NCBI GenBank assembly: GCA_021202275.1
Contig: JAJQDI010000028.1
Location: 1 to 64,000 of the forward strand
Source of the DNA: Bacteroides sp.
Lineage (GTDB): Bacteria > Bacteroidota > Bacteroidia > Bacteroidales > Bacteroidaceae
Direction: 5' to 3'
Length of the DNA: 64,000 nt
A program made the translations under genes and the position numbers. This document shows positions 8,624 through 18,320 of this stretch, piece after piece (the first letter of the stretch is position 1; each line of letters begins with the position of its first letter). The notes below the pieces were generated by a model that did no database searches, had not been told where the DNA came from, and was given only the letters and a program-made list of their open reading frames with translations.

Positions 8624-10285
8624 ATGGTTAAAGATTTACTGACTCCCGATTACATATTTGAGTCCAGCTGGGAAGTATGTAATAAAGTGGGAGGGATTTA
8701 TACGGTGTTGTCTACCCGGGCAAACACCTTACAGAATAAATTTCGCGATAGACTTTTTTTCATAGGCCCCGATATATGGAAAGGAAAAGAGAATCCTTTG
8801 TTTTCAGAATCCGATAATCTTTGTGTAGGGTGGAGAGATCATGCCCGTACGAAAGACAATCTGCTGGTCAGAGTTGGCAGGTGGAACATTCCGGGCAATC
8901 CGATTGTGATCCTGGTTGATTTTCAACCTTTCTTTTCTATTAAGAACGAGATCTATGCTGAAATGTGGGATAGCTTTCAGGTAGATTCTCTTCATGCATA
9001 CGGAGACTATGACGAGGCTTCTATGTTTTCTTATGCTGCCGGAAAAGTAGTCGAGAGTTTTTATCATTTCAACCTCACAGAGAGTGATAAGGTCATTTAT
9101 CAGGCGCATGAGTGGATGACAGGTCTCGGAGCTTTGTACCTGCAAAACGCGGTTCCTGAGATCGCGACTATTTTTACTACGCATGCCACTACAGTAGGCC
9201 GTTCGATTGCCGGAAACGATAAACCTCTTTATGATTATCTGTTTGCCTACAATGGCGATCAGATGGCCCAGGAACTGAATGTACAATCCAAACATTCCAT
9301 AGAGAAACAGACAGCACATTATGCCGATTGTTTTACCACAGTGAGTCAGATCACCAACAACGAATGTAAGGAACTACTCAATAAAGCAGCGGATGTAGTG
9401 CTTATGAATGGGTTTGAAGATGATTTTGTACCCAAAGGTATTACGTTCAATAATAAACGCAAAAGAGCCCGTTCCACTATGCTGCATGTGGCAAACTGTC
9501 TGTTGGGTACGGATATGGGTAATGATACACTGATCATTGGTACCAGCGGCCGTTACGAATTTAAGAACAAAGGTATTGACGTATTTCTGGAGGCTCTCAA
9601 CCGGTTGACACGGGATAAGAATCTTCAAAGAGAGGTATTGGCATTTATCAATGTGCCCGGATGGGTAGGAGAGCCTCGTGAGGATCTTCAACTCCGTCTC
9701 AAAAGCAAAGATAAGTTCCGGACCGCGTTGGAGTGTCCGTTTATCACCCATTGGTTGTACAACATGACCCATGATCAGGTCCTGGATATGTTGAAATACA
9801 TGGGTATGGGCAATCGTCCCGAAGATAAAGTAAAAGTGATCTTCGTGCCTTGTTACCTGGATGGCAGGGATGGCATTATGAACAAGGAGTATTATGATCT
9901 GCTGATCGGGCGGGATCTCAGTGTATATCCCTCTTATTATGAACCCTGGGGATACACTCCTCTGGAAAGTGTGGCGTTCCATGTGCCTACTATCACTACC
10001 GATCTGGCTGGTTTCGGTTTGTGGGTAAAGAACCTGCGCCATCAGTATGGACTCAACGAAGGCGTAGAGGTATTGCACCGTTCCGATTATAACTATTCAG
10101 AGGTAGCTGATGGGATCAAAGATACGATCTCCCTGTTCTCCTCGAAAACGGATCAGGAAGTGAAGGACATACGGAAACATGCTGTAGATGTGGCAGGAAA
10201 AGCACTCTGGAAACACTTCATCGAATATTATTATCAAGCGTACGATGTGGCATTGCGCAAAGCGATGCAGCGTCTTTTATCATAG
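8624..10285 (+). CDS. Glycogen synthase, GT3 family
   Basis: 553-residue glycosyltransferase of the GT3 (eukaryotic-type) glycogen synthase family, not the GlgA/GT5 type. It transfers glucose from a nucleotide sugar onto an alpha-1,4-glucan chain. The N-terminal motif KVGGIYTVLST begins at residue 21 and HAHE-like context is replaced by VIYQAHEWMTG. The C-terminal E-x7-E motif EPWGYTPLE has Glu440 and Glu448, the catalytic/sugar-binding pair of retaining GT-B enzymes. It lies 33 bases upstream of a glucan phosphorylase, giving a synthesis/breakdown pair for storage polysaccharide. GT3 enzymes are common in Bacteroidetes. Confidence 0.92.
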   Translation: MVKDLLTPDYIFESSWEVCNKVGGIYTVLSTRANTLQNKFRDRLFFIGPDIWKGKENPLFSESDNLCVGWRDHARTKDNLLVRVGRWNIPGNPIVILVDFQPFFSIKNEIYAEMWDSFQVDSLHAYGDYDEASMFSYAAGKVVESFYHFNLTESDKVIYQAHEWMTGLGALYLQNAVPEIATIFTTHATTVGRSIAGNDKPLYDYLFAYNGDQMAQELNVQSKHSIEKQTAHYADCFTTVSQITNNECKELLNKAADVVLMNGFEDDFVPKGITFNNKRKRARSTMLHVANCLLGTDMGNDTLIIGTSGRYEFKNKGIDVFLEALNRLTRDKNLQREVLAFINVPGWVGEPREDLQLRLKSKDKFRTALECPFITHWLYNMTHDQVLDMLKYMGMGNRPEDKVKVIFVPCYLDGRDGIMNKEYYDLLIGRDLSVYPSYYEPWGYTPLESVAFHVPTITTDLAGFGLWVKNLRHQYGLNEGVEVLHRSDYNYSEVADGIKDTISLFSSKTDQEVKDIRKHAVDVAGKALWKHFIEYYYQAYDVALRKAMQRLLS

Positions 10286-10318
10286 CATATTATTTTTCAA
10301 CAAGTAAATACAAACATT

Positions 10319-12883
10319 ATGAAGATTAAGGTTAGTAATGTGAACACTCCGACCTGGAAGGATGTGAATGTAAAAGCTCATATCCCTGCTGAGTTGGAAA
10401 AACTGTCTGAGATCGCACGTAACATCTGGTGGTCGTGGAATTATGAGGCTACTGAACTCTTTCATGATCTGGATCCGGAAATGTGGAAAGAAGTGGGTCA
10501 TAATCCTGTGTATTTGCTCGAACGGATCAGTTTTGAGAAACTGGAAGTTCTTGCGAAAGACAAGGCGATCATCAAACGTATGAACGATGTATACGCTAAA
10601 TTTAAAGAATATATGAATGTGGCGCCTGACAAGAAACGTCCTTCTGTTGCTTATTTCAGCATGGAGTACGGTTTGAATCAGGTTCTCAAAATCTACTCCG
10701 GTGGTCTGGGCGTATTGGCTGGTGACTATCTGAAAGAGGCTTCTGACAGTAATGTGGATCTGTGTGCGGTAGGTTTCCTGTATCGTTACGGGTATTTTAC
10801 ACAGAGCCTGGCTATGGATGGTCAGCAGATCGCTAACTACGAAGCTCAGAACTTCGGACAGTTGCCTCTGGATCGTGTCATGGATAAAGACGGCAATCCG
10901 CTGGTAGTAGCAGTGCTCTATATCAACTATACTGTATATGCGTATGTATGGAGAGTGAATGTAGGTCGTATCTCACTGTATCTTCTGGATACGGACAATG
11001 AGTTGAACAGTGAATTTGACCGTCCGATCACTCACCAGCTTTATGGTGGTGACTGGGAAAACCGTCTGAAACAGGAGATCCTGTTGGGTATCGGTGGTAT
11101 TCTGACCCTGCAGGCGTTGGGTATCAAAAAGGATGTGTATCACTGTAACGAAGGACATGCGGCTCTGATCAATGTGCAACGTCTGTGTGACTATGTAGCC
11201 GGAGGTCTGAATTTCGAACAGGCTCTGGAACTGGTACGTGCTTCTTCTCTGTATACGGTACATACTCCGGTTTCTGCCGGACATGACTATTTCGACGAAG
11301 GTCTTTTCGGTAAATACATGAGTGGATATCCTGAGAAACTGGGTATCTCCTGGGATGATCTGATGGATCTGGGACGTAACAATCCCGGTGATAAAGGGGA
11401 GCGTTTCTGTATGTCGGTATTTGCCTGCAACACTTCACAGGAAGTGAATGGTGTGAGCTGGCTGCACGGAAAGGTTTCTCAGGAAATGTTCTCTTCCATC
11501 TGGAAGGGGTATTTCCCGGAAGAAAGCCATGTAGGATATGTGACCAATGGTGTACACTTCCCTACCTGGAGTGCTACGGAATGGAAGCAATTGTATGCCA
11601 AACATTTTGACGCGAATTTCCTGAATGATCAGTCTAACCCGAAGATCTGGGAAGCTATCTATAATGTATCTGACGAGGAGGTATGGAATACCCGTGTAAC
11701 CATGAAGAATAAACTGGTGGATTACATCCGCAAACAGTTCCGTGAAGCATGGCTCAAGAACCAGGGTGATCCTTCCCGCATCGTTTCATTGATGGATAAG
11801 ATCAATCCGAACGCGTTGCTGATCGGATTTGGTCGTCGTTTTGCTACGTACAAACGCGCCCACCTGCTGTTTACTGATCTCGACCGTCTGGCTAAGATCG
11901 TAAACAACCCTGATTATCCGGTACAGTTCCTTTTCACAGGTAAAGCTCACCCGCACGATGGCGCGGGACAAGGACTGATCAAGAGGATCATTGAGATCTC
12001 CCGTCGTCCGGAATTCCTGGGCAAGATCATTTTCCTCGAAAACTACGATATGCAGCTTGCCCGTCGTCTGGTATTGGGTGTGGATATCTGGTTGAATACT
12101 CCGACCCGTCCGCTGGAAGCATCGGGTACGTCCGGTGAGAAAGCGCTGATGAACGGGGTACTGAACTTCTCTGTACTTGACGGATGGTGGCTCGAAGGTT
12201 ACCGTGAAGGTGCCGGATGGGCGCTGACAGAAAAGCGTACTTACCAGAACCAGGAACACCAGGATCAACTGGACGCTGCTACGATTTATAGCATCCTGGA
12301 AACGGAGATCCTGCCTTTGTATTACGCGCGTAACAAGAAAGGTTATTCGGAAGGTTGGATGAAGTTCATCAAGAATTCTATCGCTCAGATCGCTCCTCAT
12401 TATACCATGAAACGTCAGTTAGACGATTATTACAGCAAGTTCTACAACAAACTGGCCAAGCGTTCGAAGGCTCTTTCTGCCAACAACAATGCAAAAGCAA
12501 AAGAGATCGCGGCGTGGAAAGAAGAGGTTGCGGCCAAATGGGATTCCATTGAGATCGTTTCCTGTGAAAAGGCAGAAGAATTGCTCACTGCTTCTATTGA
12601 GACAGGTAAAGAATATACCATCACTTATGTGATTGATGAGAAAGGCCTGAACGATGCGATCGGATTGGAACTGGTAACTATCTATACCAATCCGGATGGC
12701 AAGCAGCATGTCTATTCTGTAGAACCGTTTGAAGTGGTTAAGAAAGAAGGTACGCTGTATACGTTCCAGGTGAAACATAGCTTGTCCAATGCGGGTAGCT
12801 TTAAGGTAGCTTATCGTATGTTCCCGAAAAATCCGGAACTGCCTCACAGACAAGATTTCTGCTACGTACGTTGGTTTAGCTGA
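10319..12883 (+). CDS. glgP: Alpha-glucan (glycogen) phosphorylase, GT35
   Basis: 854 residues of the short bacterial/archaeal phosphorylase group (TIGR02094-like). It releases glucose-1-phosphate from alpha-1,4-glucans with pyridoxal phosphate. The N-terminal domain (about residues 15-115, with NIWWSWNYEATELFHDLDP) is the DUF3417 type. The PLP-binding Lys is Lys608 in EASGTSGEKALMNG; the related stretch FTGKAHPHDGAGQGLIK precedes it. The last 130 residues form an extra beta-rich domain found in Bacteroidetes members. Forms a two-gene unit with the glycogen synthase before it; a terminator follows. Confidence 0.94.
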   Translation: MKIKVSNVNTPTWKDVNVKAHIPAELEKLSEIARNIWWSWNYEATELFHDLDPEMWKEVGHNPVYLLERISFEKLEVLAKDKAIIKRMNDVYAKFKEYMNVAPDKKRPSVAYFSMEYGLNQVLKIYSGGLGVLAGDYLKEASDSNVDLCAVGFLYRYGYFTQSLAMDGQQIANYEAQNFGQLPLDRVMDKDGNPLVVAVLYINYTVYAYVWRVNVGRISLYLLDTDNELNSEFDRPITHQLYGGDWENRLKQEILLGIGGILTLQALGIKKDVYHCNEGHAALINVQRLCDYVAGGLNFEQALELVRASSLYTVHTPVSAGHDYFDEGLFGKYMSGYPEKLGISWDDLMDLGRNNPGDKGERFCMSVFACNTSQEVNGVSWLHGKVSQEMFSSIWKGYFPEESHVGYVTNGVHFPTWSATEWKQLYAKHFDANFLNDQSNPKIWEAIYNVSDEEVWNTRVTMKNKLVDYIRKQFREAWLKNQGDPSRIVSLMDKINPNALLIGFGRRFATYKRAHLLFTDLDRLAKIVNNPDYPVQFLFTGKAHPHDGAGQGLIKRIIEISRRPEFLGKIIFLENYDMQLARRLVLGVDIWLNTPTRPLEASGTSGEKALMNGVLNFSVLDGWWLEGYREGAGWALTEKRTYQNQEHQDQLDAATIYSILETEILPLYYARNKKGYSEGWMKFIKNSIAQIAPHYTMKRQLDDYYSKFYNKLAKRSKALSANNNAKAKEIAAWKEEVAAKWDSIEIVSCEKAEELLTASIETGKEYTITYVIDEKGLNDAIGLELVTIYTNPDGKQHVYSVEPFEVVKKEGTLYTFQVKHSLSNAGSFKVAYRMFPKNPELPHRQDFCYVRWFS

Positions 12884-12903
12884 TAACTACATACTAAATG
12901 AAG

Positions 12904-12935
12904 AAAGGCTGCTCAGAATGGAGCAGCCTTTTTTT
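12904..12935 (+). terminator. Terminator after glucan phosphorylase
   Basis: 11-bp stem (12904-12914 with 12921-12931), 6-base loop, and a run of T residues to 12935. Confidence 0.9.
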
Positions 12936-12980
12936 GTATACACGAATTGGGTTATTGTGTTTCTTTCTGTTTTTACCTGT

Positions 12981-13784
12981 TTATAATTTAAGCCTATGTT
13001 TCAGTAACTTATATCCATTGCTGCTTGCGCGCAGTACATTTCCGTTTTTGAGTTTGATCTGGTAACTCTCTTTGCCAAACTGTTCGATCCGGAGTATCTG
13101 TTGTATATGAAGGATATAAGAACGATGTATGCGTATGAATAAATGGGCAGGCAAATGGGTCTCAAAGTATTTCATCGTCTGCTCTTTTACATATTGCCCC
13201 GAAGAGGTGAATAAAGTTACGTAGTCTCCGCAAGCTTCTATATAATGAATCTCTTCTATAGATATAACATGAATCCGTGTTCCATTCTTTATAGATATAT
13301 GTTGTATCAGGTTCTCTTGTTTCTGTAGGGTATCTTCTTTTGTTTGTATATCGGTATGGAGTGGCTCCCGGGAGAGAAGGGCTAACTCTCTTTGGTATTG
13401 TTGGTTCCTATACCACAGAAGAATTATAAATGAATATAGTACTCCTGAGAGCAGGTGGAAAGGAAGTTGCGATAGTAGCGCCTTTTTTTCCTGAAGACCT
13501 GTAAGAGAGAATAGGAAATGCCAGGAGCTTGTTATGGCGGCCTGAGAGAAAAATGTCCAGAAAATCTGGGCTTGCCACACTGGTAACCAGTTTAATAATC
13601 TCCATGTCAGATAGCCTGTCATACCCCAGAAAGCAGATAGATAAGCAGCACTTACGAGGCAGATCCATACAGGAGATTGGGTATATTGTCTGAGGAACCC
13701 ATATTCTATGCAGAGAGCGATTACCAGCAGTATCAGAAGGATGGTTCTACCGGTGACCGAACTACCGAAAGGATGTTGTTCCAT
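12981..13784 (-). CDS. Membrane LytTR-family transcription regulator
   Basis: 267 residues. Four hydrophobic helices fill about residues 12-120, then a linker, then a C-terminal LytTR DNA-binding domain with HVISIEEIHYIEACGDYVTLF and FIRIHRSYILHIQQI. There is no receiver domain, so it is not a classical response regulator; the membrane part probably senses a signal directly or through the neighbour. The start at 13784 follows the upstream gene's stop by four bases; an earlier in-frame ATG (13820) would overlap that gene. It forms an operon with the LiaF-like gene. Confidence 0.85.
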   Translation of the reverse strand: MEQHPFGSSVTGRTILLILLVIALCIEYGFLRQYTQSPVWICLVSAAYLSAFWGMTGYLTWRLLNWLPVWQAQIFWTFFSQAAITSSWHFLFSLTGLQEKKALLSQLPFHLLSGVLYSFIILLWYRNQQYQRELALLSREPLHTDIQTKEDTLQKQENLIQHISIKNGTRIHVISIEEIHYIEACGDYVTLFTSSGQYVKEQTMKYFETHLPAHLFIRIHRSYILHIQQILRIEQFGKESYQIKLKNGNVLRASSNGYKLLKHRLKL

Positions 13785-13788
13785 AACT

Positions 13789-14541
13789 TCAGCTTTTGAT
13801 TTCCAGACCACTGAATACAAGTTTACCGCGTATGATGAGTTCTTTCGGGGTGTTTATGTGGTCTATACCCTCATCTTCTCTTGTACATCTTTTATCTGTA
13901 TAGCCTGCTAAAGTAGTATCAGTCAGTATGGAAAGTTTCCATTCGGAAGGGATGTATAATTCGATACCTCCAAACACACATTCTATATCTATGTATGTCT
14001 TTTCCTGTTCCAACCGGGTATGTCTCAGGTCGAGTAGAGTAGCTCCGAAAGTATTGATGATATGTGCGCCGTTAAATACCGGGTCCAGTACGATATGCTC
14101 TGTACCTCCGAAAGTTATTTCCGACTGTACAAAACCTTCTGTCGTTGTATAAGAGGCCGATGTATAGTTCTCTTGTTTGTTGTGGAACTGATTTTTGTGT
14201 CTCCACATTTTAGTAAGAAGCCATATTCCCGCGATGATCAGAAAGACAGGCCAGTAGAGAGAAATCCACGACATATCCATACCTTGTATTCTGGGCAGTA
14301 GAAAATAACTACCGACAGCTGCCAGTATAAGTCCGGAAGAAATATGAGATTTGATGAGTTGCAGGATTCCCCATGCAATGAGGAGTGTAGGCCATGATAC
14401 CCATAAACTGAATACATAAGGGGAGAGCAACCCGAGATTACGGGCCAGGAGCAGACTACCACTTACAATAAATAGCCCGGCAAAAAAGAGACTGTTGAGT
14501 TGGTGATGCCATGCCGGATGACCGTGTTTGTACTTTTTCAT
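13789..14541 (-). CDS. LiaF/LiaI-like membrane protein
   Basis: About 250 residues. Four membrane helices in the first half (FFAGLFIVSGSLLLARNLG, TLLIAWGILQLI, GLILAAVGSYFLL, WPVFLIIAGIWLL) are of the LiaF transmembrane type. The C-terminal half is beta-rich, with repeated FGGTE, FGATLLDLRHT and FGGIELYIPSEW units, as in the LiaF C-terminal domain of envelope-stress systems. The start MKKYKHGHPAWHHQL is preferred; upstream in-frame codons add 24 unlikely residues. Co-transcribed with the LytTR regulator, which suggests a membrane sensing pair; the signal is unknown. Confidence 0.75.
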   Translation of the reverse strand: MKKYKHGHPAWHHQLNSLFFAGLFIVSGSLLLARNLGLLSPYVFSLWVSWPTLLIAWGILQLIKSHISSGLILAAVGSYFLLPRIQGMDMSWISLYWPVFLIIAGIWLLTKMWRHKNQFHNKQENYTSASYTTTEGFVQSEITFGGTEHIVLDPVFNGAHIINTFGATLLDLRHTRLEQEKTYIDIECVFGGIELYIPSEWKLSILTDTTLAGYTDKRCTREDEGIDHINTPKELIIRGKLVFSGLEIKS

Positions 14542-14567
14542 AAATAACGGTGTTTCTGAATTCTTTG

Positions 14568-14599
14568 TAAAAGTAGAATTCCGGACTTTATGATACAAC
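14568..14599 (-). promoter_or_regulatory. Candidate promoter for the LiaF-like/LytTR pair
   Basis: On the minus strand TACTTTTA (14568-14575) resembles TAnnTTTG with the last base changed, and GTTG at 14596-14599 lies 20 bases upstream. It is 27 bases from the chosen start. Confidence 0.35.
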
Positions 14600-14682
14600 G
14601 GATTAACGGTCAAAAAGTATCTTTCCCCGGTGAATGACCGTTAATTCCCGATAAATACAACCTCATAAATTTGCCCATAAAC

Positions 14683-14711
14683 AATAAAAGGCAGGAAAAA
14701 GTCCTGCCTTT
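14683..14711 (-). terminator. Terminator after the TlpA-like gene
   Basis: 10-bp stem (14687-14696 with 14702-14711), 5-base loop, with a short T-rich tail on the minus strand. It lies 20 bases past the stop of the leftward TlpA-like gene. Confidence 0.7.
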
Positions 14712-14730
14712 CTATCTGATCGGAGAGGGA

Positions 14731-15825
14731 TCAACGGAAGATCTCTGCCAGTTTTTCTTCTAACATATTTCCATATAATCCTCTGGAGATGATGGTTCCT
14801 TCCGGATCTATCAGGATTACATGTGGAATGCTTTGTATGTTGTATAGTTGCGCACCTTCGCTATTCCAGAATTGCAGGTCCGACATTTGCGGCCATGTCA
14901 TGTTATACTTCTTGATGGCTTCTTTCCACGCGTTTTCTTCGCGATCCAGTGACACCCCTACAATCTCAAGTCCTTTATTCTTGTATTTGGCGTAAAAATT
15001 TACAATGTTGGGCATTTCCCGGATACACGGTCCACACCAACTCGCCCAGAAGTCGAGAAGTACATATTTCCCTTTGCCGGCATAGTCGGAGAGTCTGATC
15101 GGTTTTCCCTGAGGAGAATCCATCTCAAAATCAGTGAACTTTTGTCCGACTTCTGTTTTTTGTGCTGTTTCGTATTGTTGTCTGGCCTGGATAATGATCG
15201 GGTCGTTTTGATATTCGGCAGGAACCTCAGCCAACAGCGGTCCGATCTGAGACGCTTCTAAAGTAGGGTAAAATTGTCCCAGAAGGAATATACCTGAAGC
15301 GTTGGATATATTTGACTTCATGTATTGCTGAATGGAGGCGATCATTCCTTCTCCCAGCGTATTGATCTCATTGAACTTAGCCATTTGCTCTTCTTCCGAG
15401 AGCATACCACTCTGCAGGCTGTTGATGACTTCCCTTTCCTGTGCGGAGTAGTTCTCCATTTTCTCTCTCAGCTCCTGATAGGAGTTGTTCAGTGGCGTGC
15501 CGGTCACTCTGTTTCTCTCTCTGCCCAGATCGGCCCGGATGGTTCCGTTTTCCAGGAAGATCTCCGTAATGATCTCATCCTCGCCGTTGTCGAAGGTCAG
15601 AAAACGTACCACTGCCGTATCCTGTCTTCCTTTGAAGGTATATTTCCCGTTCTTTATTGGGGCCGACTGGATGGTGCTGAGGAATTGCCCTTGTCCTTCT
15701 TTGAGATAAACCATGTCGTTGTCGGAGGCTCCTTCTACGGTTCCCTGGATTTCATATCCTTTTTCGTTGTTACAGGCCGACAAAATAAAGAAGGCAGTAG
15801 CAAACAGATAAATAAGTTTCTTCAT
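14731..15825 (-). CDS. TlpA-family thiol-disulfide lipoprotein with DUF4369
   Basis: 364 residues. The signal peptide ends at a lipobox (FILSAC, Cys18), so the protein is membrane-anchored on the periplasmic side. Residues about 25-125 form the beta-rich DUF4369 domain common in Bacteroidetes; a helical linker follows; the thioredoxin fold near 230-364 holds the active site WASWCGPC (Cys264 and Cys267). It should reduce or exchange disulfides in the periplasm; targets are unknown. It stands alone, with its own promoter and terminator. Confidence 0.9.
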   Translation of the reverse strand: MKKLIYLFATAFFILSACNNEKGYEIQGTVEGASDNDMVYLKEGQGQFLSTIQSAPIKNGKYTFKGRQDTAVVRFLTFDNGEDEIITEIFLENGTIRADLGRERNRVTGTPLNNSYQELREKMENYSAQEREVINSLQSGMLSEEEQMAKFNEINTLGEGMIASIQQYMKSNISNASGIFLLGQFYPTLEASQIGPLLAEVPAEYQNDPIIIQARQQYETAQKTEVGQKFTDFEMDSPQGKPIRLSDYAGKGKYVLLDFWASWCGPCIREMPNIVNFYAKYKNKGLEIVGVSLDREENAWKEAIKKYNMTWPQMSDLQFWNSEGAQLYNIQSIPHVILIDPEGTIISRGLYGNMLEEKLAEIFR

Positions 15826-15857
15826 GCGTGACGTTGTTAATGTAATATTTACTTTTA

Positions 15858-15865
15858 CAAATATA
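15858..15865 (-). promoter_or_regulatory. Candidate -7 element for the TlpA-like gene
   Basis: Minus-strand TATATTTG matches TAnnTTTG exactly and is 33 bases upstream of the start codon. No convincing -33 element is seen at the right distance. Confidence 0.5.
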
Positions 15866-16070
15866 GATTATATTTTTAAATAATAACCGACAAGCCGAAT
15901 TGTTTATTCTTTTCTGATCCTGAAATCTTTTTTAATTTTTTCGTGCTTGAGTTTCGTCGTAACGGATGTTCATCAGGCACGAGTAAACAGAATGTTAAAT
16001 GAATATTTATTTATGGTAAAGAAGAAATAATCGGTAATCTATTGATCAAATAACTTGTTTATACAAATGA

Positions 16071-16104
16071 TTTGTATGAGAAAGCGGGAAAATATGTACC
16101 TTTG
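16071..16104 (+). promoter_or_regulatory. Candidate promoter for potABCD
   Basis: TTTG at 16071-16074 and TACCTTTG at 16097-16104, 22 bases apart, fit the Bacteroidetes promoter. Transcription would start near 16110, which rules out the in-frame ATG at 16072 and supports the start at 16126. Confidence 0.6.
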
Positions 16105-16125
16105 TACTCCAAAAACAGAATAAGT

Positions 16126-17505
16126 ATGCAAGAGAACAATTACATTATTGAAGTGCAGAAGGTCTCTAAATTCTTTGATGATAAGACTGCTTTGGATAAT
16201 GTAAGCCTGAATGTGAAAAAGGGAGAGTTTGTGACCATCCTGGGACCCTCCGGTTGCGGTAAAACCACTTTGCTGAGGCTGATTGCCGGTTTTCAGACCG
16301 CTTCCGAAGGAGAGATCCGGATTGCCGGGAAGGAGATCACCCAAACGCCACCTCATAAACGTCCTGTGAATACTGTCTTCCAGAAATATGCCCTGTTCCC
16401 TCATTTGAATGTCTATGATAACATCGCTTTTGGTTTGAAACTGAAAAAAATGCCGAAAGACATGATGGAGAGGAAAGTGAAAGCCGCTTTGAAAATGGTG
16501 GGCATGACAGATTATGAATACCGGGATGTGGATACGCTTTCCGGCGGTCAGCAACAACGTGTGGCCATTGCAAGAGCTATCGTCAATGAGCCTGAGGTGT
16601 TGTTGCTGGATGAGCCTCTTGCCGCGTTGGATCTGAAGATGCGTAAAGATATGCAGATGGAGCTAAAGGATATGCACAAGACCCTGGGCATTACTTTTGT
16701 GTATGTGACGCACGACCAGGAAGAGGCACTTACCCTGAGTGATACGATAGTCGTAATGAGTGAAGGTAAGATTCAGCAGATAGGCATACCTACGGATATT
16801 TACAACGAACCGGTAAACGCATTCGTCGCGGATTTCATCGGAGAGAGTAATATCCTGAATGGAGTGATGATCCATGATAAACTGGTACGCTTTTGTGATA
16901 CCGAATTTGAATGTGTGGATGAGGGCTTCGGAAATTTTGTTCCGGTAGATGTGGTGATCCGTCCGGAAGATCTGTATATATTCCCGGTGTCGGATGCGGC
17001 ACAGCTGTCGGGGAGGGTCCAGTCGTCTGTTTTTAAGGGCGTACATTATGAAATGACTGTACTCTGTAACGGATATGAATTCCTGGTGCAGGATTATCAC
17101 CATTTCGAAGTAGGTACGGAGGTAGGACTAATCGTGAAACCGTTTGATATTCATATCATGAAGAAAGAACGGTTGTTCAATACATTTGAAGGCAAATTGA
17201 TAGATGAGACCCATGTCGAATTTCTGGGAAGTACCTTTGAATGTCGTCCGGTGGAAGGAGTGCCTTCTTCTACTCCTGTGACAGTTGAAGTGGATTTCGA
17301 TCGGGTGATCTTGCTGGATAATGAAGAGGATGGTGTACTTACCGGTGAGGTGAAGTTTATTCTTTATAAGGGAAATCATTATCATTTGACTATCCTATCC
17401 GATTGGGACGAAGATGTGTTTGTAGATACACAGGATGTGTGGGATGATGGTGACCGTGTAGGGATCTCTGTTCCTCCGGATGGGATCCGTGTAATTGTTA
17501 ATTGA
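16126..17505 (+). CDS. potA: Spermidine/putrescine ABC transporter ATPase PotA
   Basis: ATP-hydrolysing subunit of a polyamine importer. 459 residues, longer than the usual 370-380. Walker A GPSGCGKT lies at residues 40-47, the signature LSGGQQQR near 137 and Walker B VLLLDEP near 158. The C-terminal part appears to hold two TOBE-type beta domains: one with VIRPEDLYIFP and VFKGVHYEMTVL, a second with ILYKGNHYHLTIL ending in VPPDGIRVIVN, the second explaining the extra length. Start chosen from the promoter position. Its stop overlaps the proposed start of potB. Confidence 0.93.
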   Translation: MQENNYIIEVQKVSKFFDDKTALDNVSLNVKKGEFVTILGPSGCGKTTLLRLIAGFQTASEGEIRIAGKEITQTPPHKRPVNTVFQKYALFPHLNVYDNIAFGLKLKKMPKDMMERKVKAALKMVGMTDYEYRDVDTLSGGQQQRVAIARAIVNEPEVLLLDEPLAALDLKMRKDMQMELKDMHKTLGITFVYVTHDQEEALTLSDTIVVMSEGKIQQIGIPTDIYNEPVNAFVADFIGESNILNGVMIHDKLVRFCDTEFECVDEGFGNFVPVDVVIRPEDLYIFPVSDAAQLSGRVQSSVFKGVHYEMTVLCNGYEFLVQDYHHFEVGTEVGLIVKPFDIHIMKKERLFNTFEGKLIDETHVEFLGSTFECRPVEGVPSSTPVTVEVDFDRVILLDNEEDGVLTGEVKFILYKGNHYHLTILSDWDEDVFVDTQDVWDDGDRVGISVPPDGIRVIVN

Positions 17506-18320
17506 TAAATATTCAGATAGAAGTGAATAAGATAACCCTCTTCTTTGCGTCCCGTAAGACCTGGACCCTCCCTTACATTATATTTGCAGCCATATTTGTT
17601 GTGCTGCCGCTTCTGCTTATTGTGTTTTATGCGTTCACCGATGAGAACGGACATCCGACCTTACAGAACTTTGCTAAGTTCTTTGCTCATCCCGAGGCGA
17701 TCAATACATTTGTTTATTCCATCGGGATCGCTATTATCACTACCCTGGCTTGTATTTTACTGGGCTATCCTGCCGCCTGGATCCTGAGCAATAGCAGTAT
17801 GAACCGTTCCCGGACCCTGGTGGTGCTTTTTATTTTGCCCATGTGGGTTAATATCCTGGTCCGTACGTTGGCTACCGTGGCTCTTTTCGATTTTCTGAGG
17901 CTTCCTCTAGGCGAAGGTGCGCTTATCTTTGGTATGGTGTATAATTTCATTCCTTTTATGATCTATCCCATCTACAATACATTACAAAAGATGGATAAGA
18001 GTTATATCGAGGCAGCGCAGGATCTGGGAGCCAGTCCCTGGCAGGTGTTTTTTAAAACGGTGTTTCCCCTTTCTATGCCTGGGGTGATGAGTGGAGTGAT
18101 GATGGTGTTTATGCCAACCATTTCTACATTTGCTATAGCGGAGCTTCTTACGATGAACAACATCAAATTGTTTGGTACTACCATTCAGGAGAATATCAAT
18201 AACAGCCTGTGGAATTACGGAGCAGCTTTGTCACTGATCATGTTGCTGCTGATCGGTGCTACGGCACTTTTCAATACCGATGATAAGGACAATTCTAACG
18301 AAGGAGGCGGATTATGGTAA
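17502..18320 (+). CDS. potB: Spermidine/putrescine ABC permease PotB
   Basis: Inner-membrane permease, 272 residues with six predicted helices (first at YIIFAAIFVVLPLLLIVFY). The ABC coupling loop EAAQDLGASPWQVFFKTVFP near residue 170 is the EAA motif that docks on PotA. The start is a TTG overlapping the potA stop by four bases; a GTG 21 bases downstream is an alternative. Its end overlaps potC. Confidence 0.93.
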   Translation: MINIQIEVNKITLFFASRKTWTLPYIIFAAIFVVLPLLLIVFYAFTDENGHPTLQNFAKFFAHPEAINTFVYSIGIAIITTLACILLGYPAAWILSNSSMNRSRTLVVLFILPMWVNILVRTLATVALFDFLRLPLGEGALIFGMVYNFIPFMIYPIYNTLQKMDKSYIEAAQDLGASPWQVFFKTVFPLSMPGVMSGVMMVFMPTISTFAIAELLTMNNIKLFGTTIQENINNSLWNYGAALSLIMLLLIGATALFNTDDKDNSNEGGGLW

